A stretch of DNA of 64,000 bases from Bog-756 sp050014755 (GTDB lineage: Bacteria; Actinomycetota; Acidimicrobiia; Acidimicrobiales; RAAP-2), in the NCBI GenBank assembly GCA_050014755.1, contig JBEKCS010000006.1, forward strand, positions 14,775-78,774. Direction: 5' to 3'. Shown here piece by piece: positions 63,528-64,000 of the stretch; the stretch's first letter is position 1, and each line of letters begins with the position of its first letter. The translations under genes were made by a program, and so were the position numbers. Under the pieces are notes generated by a model. It did no database searches, was not told where the DNA came from, and was given only the letters and a program-made list of their open reading frames with translations.

Positions 63528-64000
63528 ATGGCGCTCGCCACCCTCTCCGACTCCCTCCCCGACGCTGTCGCTCCCGGTGCCACGCCGGCCAACTCCTCCG
63601 GTTCGGCTCCCGGTGCCACCCCGGCTGTCGCTCCCGGTGGGTCCTGCCCTGGCCTGTCGGCCCGGATGTCCGCGCTGGCCGCTGCCCTGGGCTCGTTGGT
63701 GGCCGATCTCGACCCCGGGCTGCTGGTCGGGGCCGATGCCTGTGCCCTCTATGGCGACTTCGCCCTCCTCGAGCGCCTGGTGGTGGCGGGCAAGACCCTG
63801 CTCGCCCCCCGGATCGCCACCTCGGGCCACTGGGAGGCCGAGGGCCACCGGTCCCCGGTGAGTCTGCTCGCCGCTCTGGAGGGGGTCTCGGCCGGCCAGG
63901 CCCGCCGGACGCTCGAGACCGGACAGCGGGTGGCCCAGCTGCCCTCGACCGAAGAGGCCCTCCGCCAGGGCACCCTGTCGGGGCCCAAGGTGGCCGAGAT
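63528..64000 (+). CDS. DUF222 / 13E12-type protein, 5' part
   Basis: The first 157 codons of a gene that runs off the window. After a Pro/Ala/Gly-rich N-terminus (APGATPANSSGSAPGATPA) a helical domain begins: SALAAALGSLVADLDPGLL, then LYGDFALLERLVVAGKTLLA and SLLAALEGVSAGQARRTLETG. This is the DUF222 domain that normally precedes a C-terminal HNH nuclease in actinobacterial 13E12-repeat proteins, which are often multi-copy. The nuclease part is not visible here. Confidence 0.8.
   Translation, partial: MALATLSDSLPDAVAPGATPANSSGSAPGATPAVAPGGSCPGLSARMSALAAALGSLVADLDPGLLVGADACALYGDFALLERLVVAGKTLLAPRIATSGHWEAEGHRSPVSLLAALEGVSAGQARRTLETGQRVAQLPSTEEALRQGTLSGPKVAE

Overview
The window is 64 kb of gene-dense, very high-GC bacterial chromosome (an estimate by eye; not computed). 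Frequent GTG starts, 4-bp GTGA/ATGA gene overlaps, an actinobacterial gene order (argS-lysA-hom-thrC-rho-rpmE-prfA-prmC-tsaC), KstR-type operators beside steroid/lipid genes, and secreted proteins with 'GYWLVAADGG' repeats all point to an actinomycete. My best guess is class Acidimicrobiia, by inference only. Both ends are cut inside genes: an unidentified C-terminus at 2-373, and a DUF222/13E12-type protein from 63528 on.

Region 0.4-17.5 kb is lipid/steroid flavoured: two SDR dehydrogenases, an acyl-CoA synthetase, an EchA19-like enoyl-CoA hydratase coupled to a hotdog thioesterase, a FadA5-like steroid thiolase, a sterol-desaturase-family membrane enzyme and an acyl-CoA dehydrogenase. Three sites fitting the KstR operator TnnAACnnGTTnnA (two perfect, one with a single mismatch) lie upstream of the synthetase/SDR pair, the hydratase and the thiolase. 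Interspersed are a divergent Lgt-like protein, a PQQ-propeller/GYW-repeat exported protein and a probable toxin-antitoxin-like pair (XRE regulator plus nucleotidyltransferase) with a 7-bp triple repeat at its promoter.

Region 18-34 kb is the biosynthetic and translation core, all on the minus strand. leuB-ilvE-cimA is preceded by what looks like a complete ribosome-mediated attenuator: a 16-codon leader peptide ending Val-Ile-Ile-Ile-Asp, a pause hairpin and a U-tailed terminator. Upstream lie tsaC, prmC, prfA, rpmE, rho, thrC, hom, lysA and argS. The thrB gene expected between thrC and rho is absent. A tRNA-Arg(CCG) follows on the plus strand.

Region 34-50 kb is accessory: a TreT-like glycosyltransferase, several small proteins, an exported alpha/beta hydrolase, a K+-channel/CorA pair, and a surface-polysaccharide-like group. 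That group contains an unusual polytopic-membrane/GH43 fusion and an exported Cys-rich repeat protein. An operon of a nonapeptide-repeat protein, an RDD membrane protein and AlkB follows.

Region 50-64 kb returns to housekeeping functions: two PrxQ-type peroxiredoxins, a DrrAB-type ABC exporter, aconitase, a HAD hydrolase, a divergent isocitrate-dehydrogenase-family protein, a tightly coupled PIG-L/GATase/HlyIII trio, a DEAD-box helicase and thiC.
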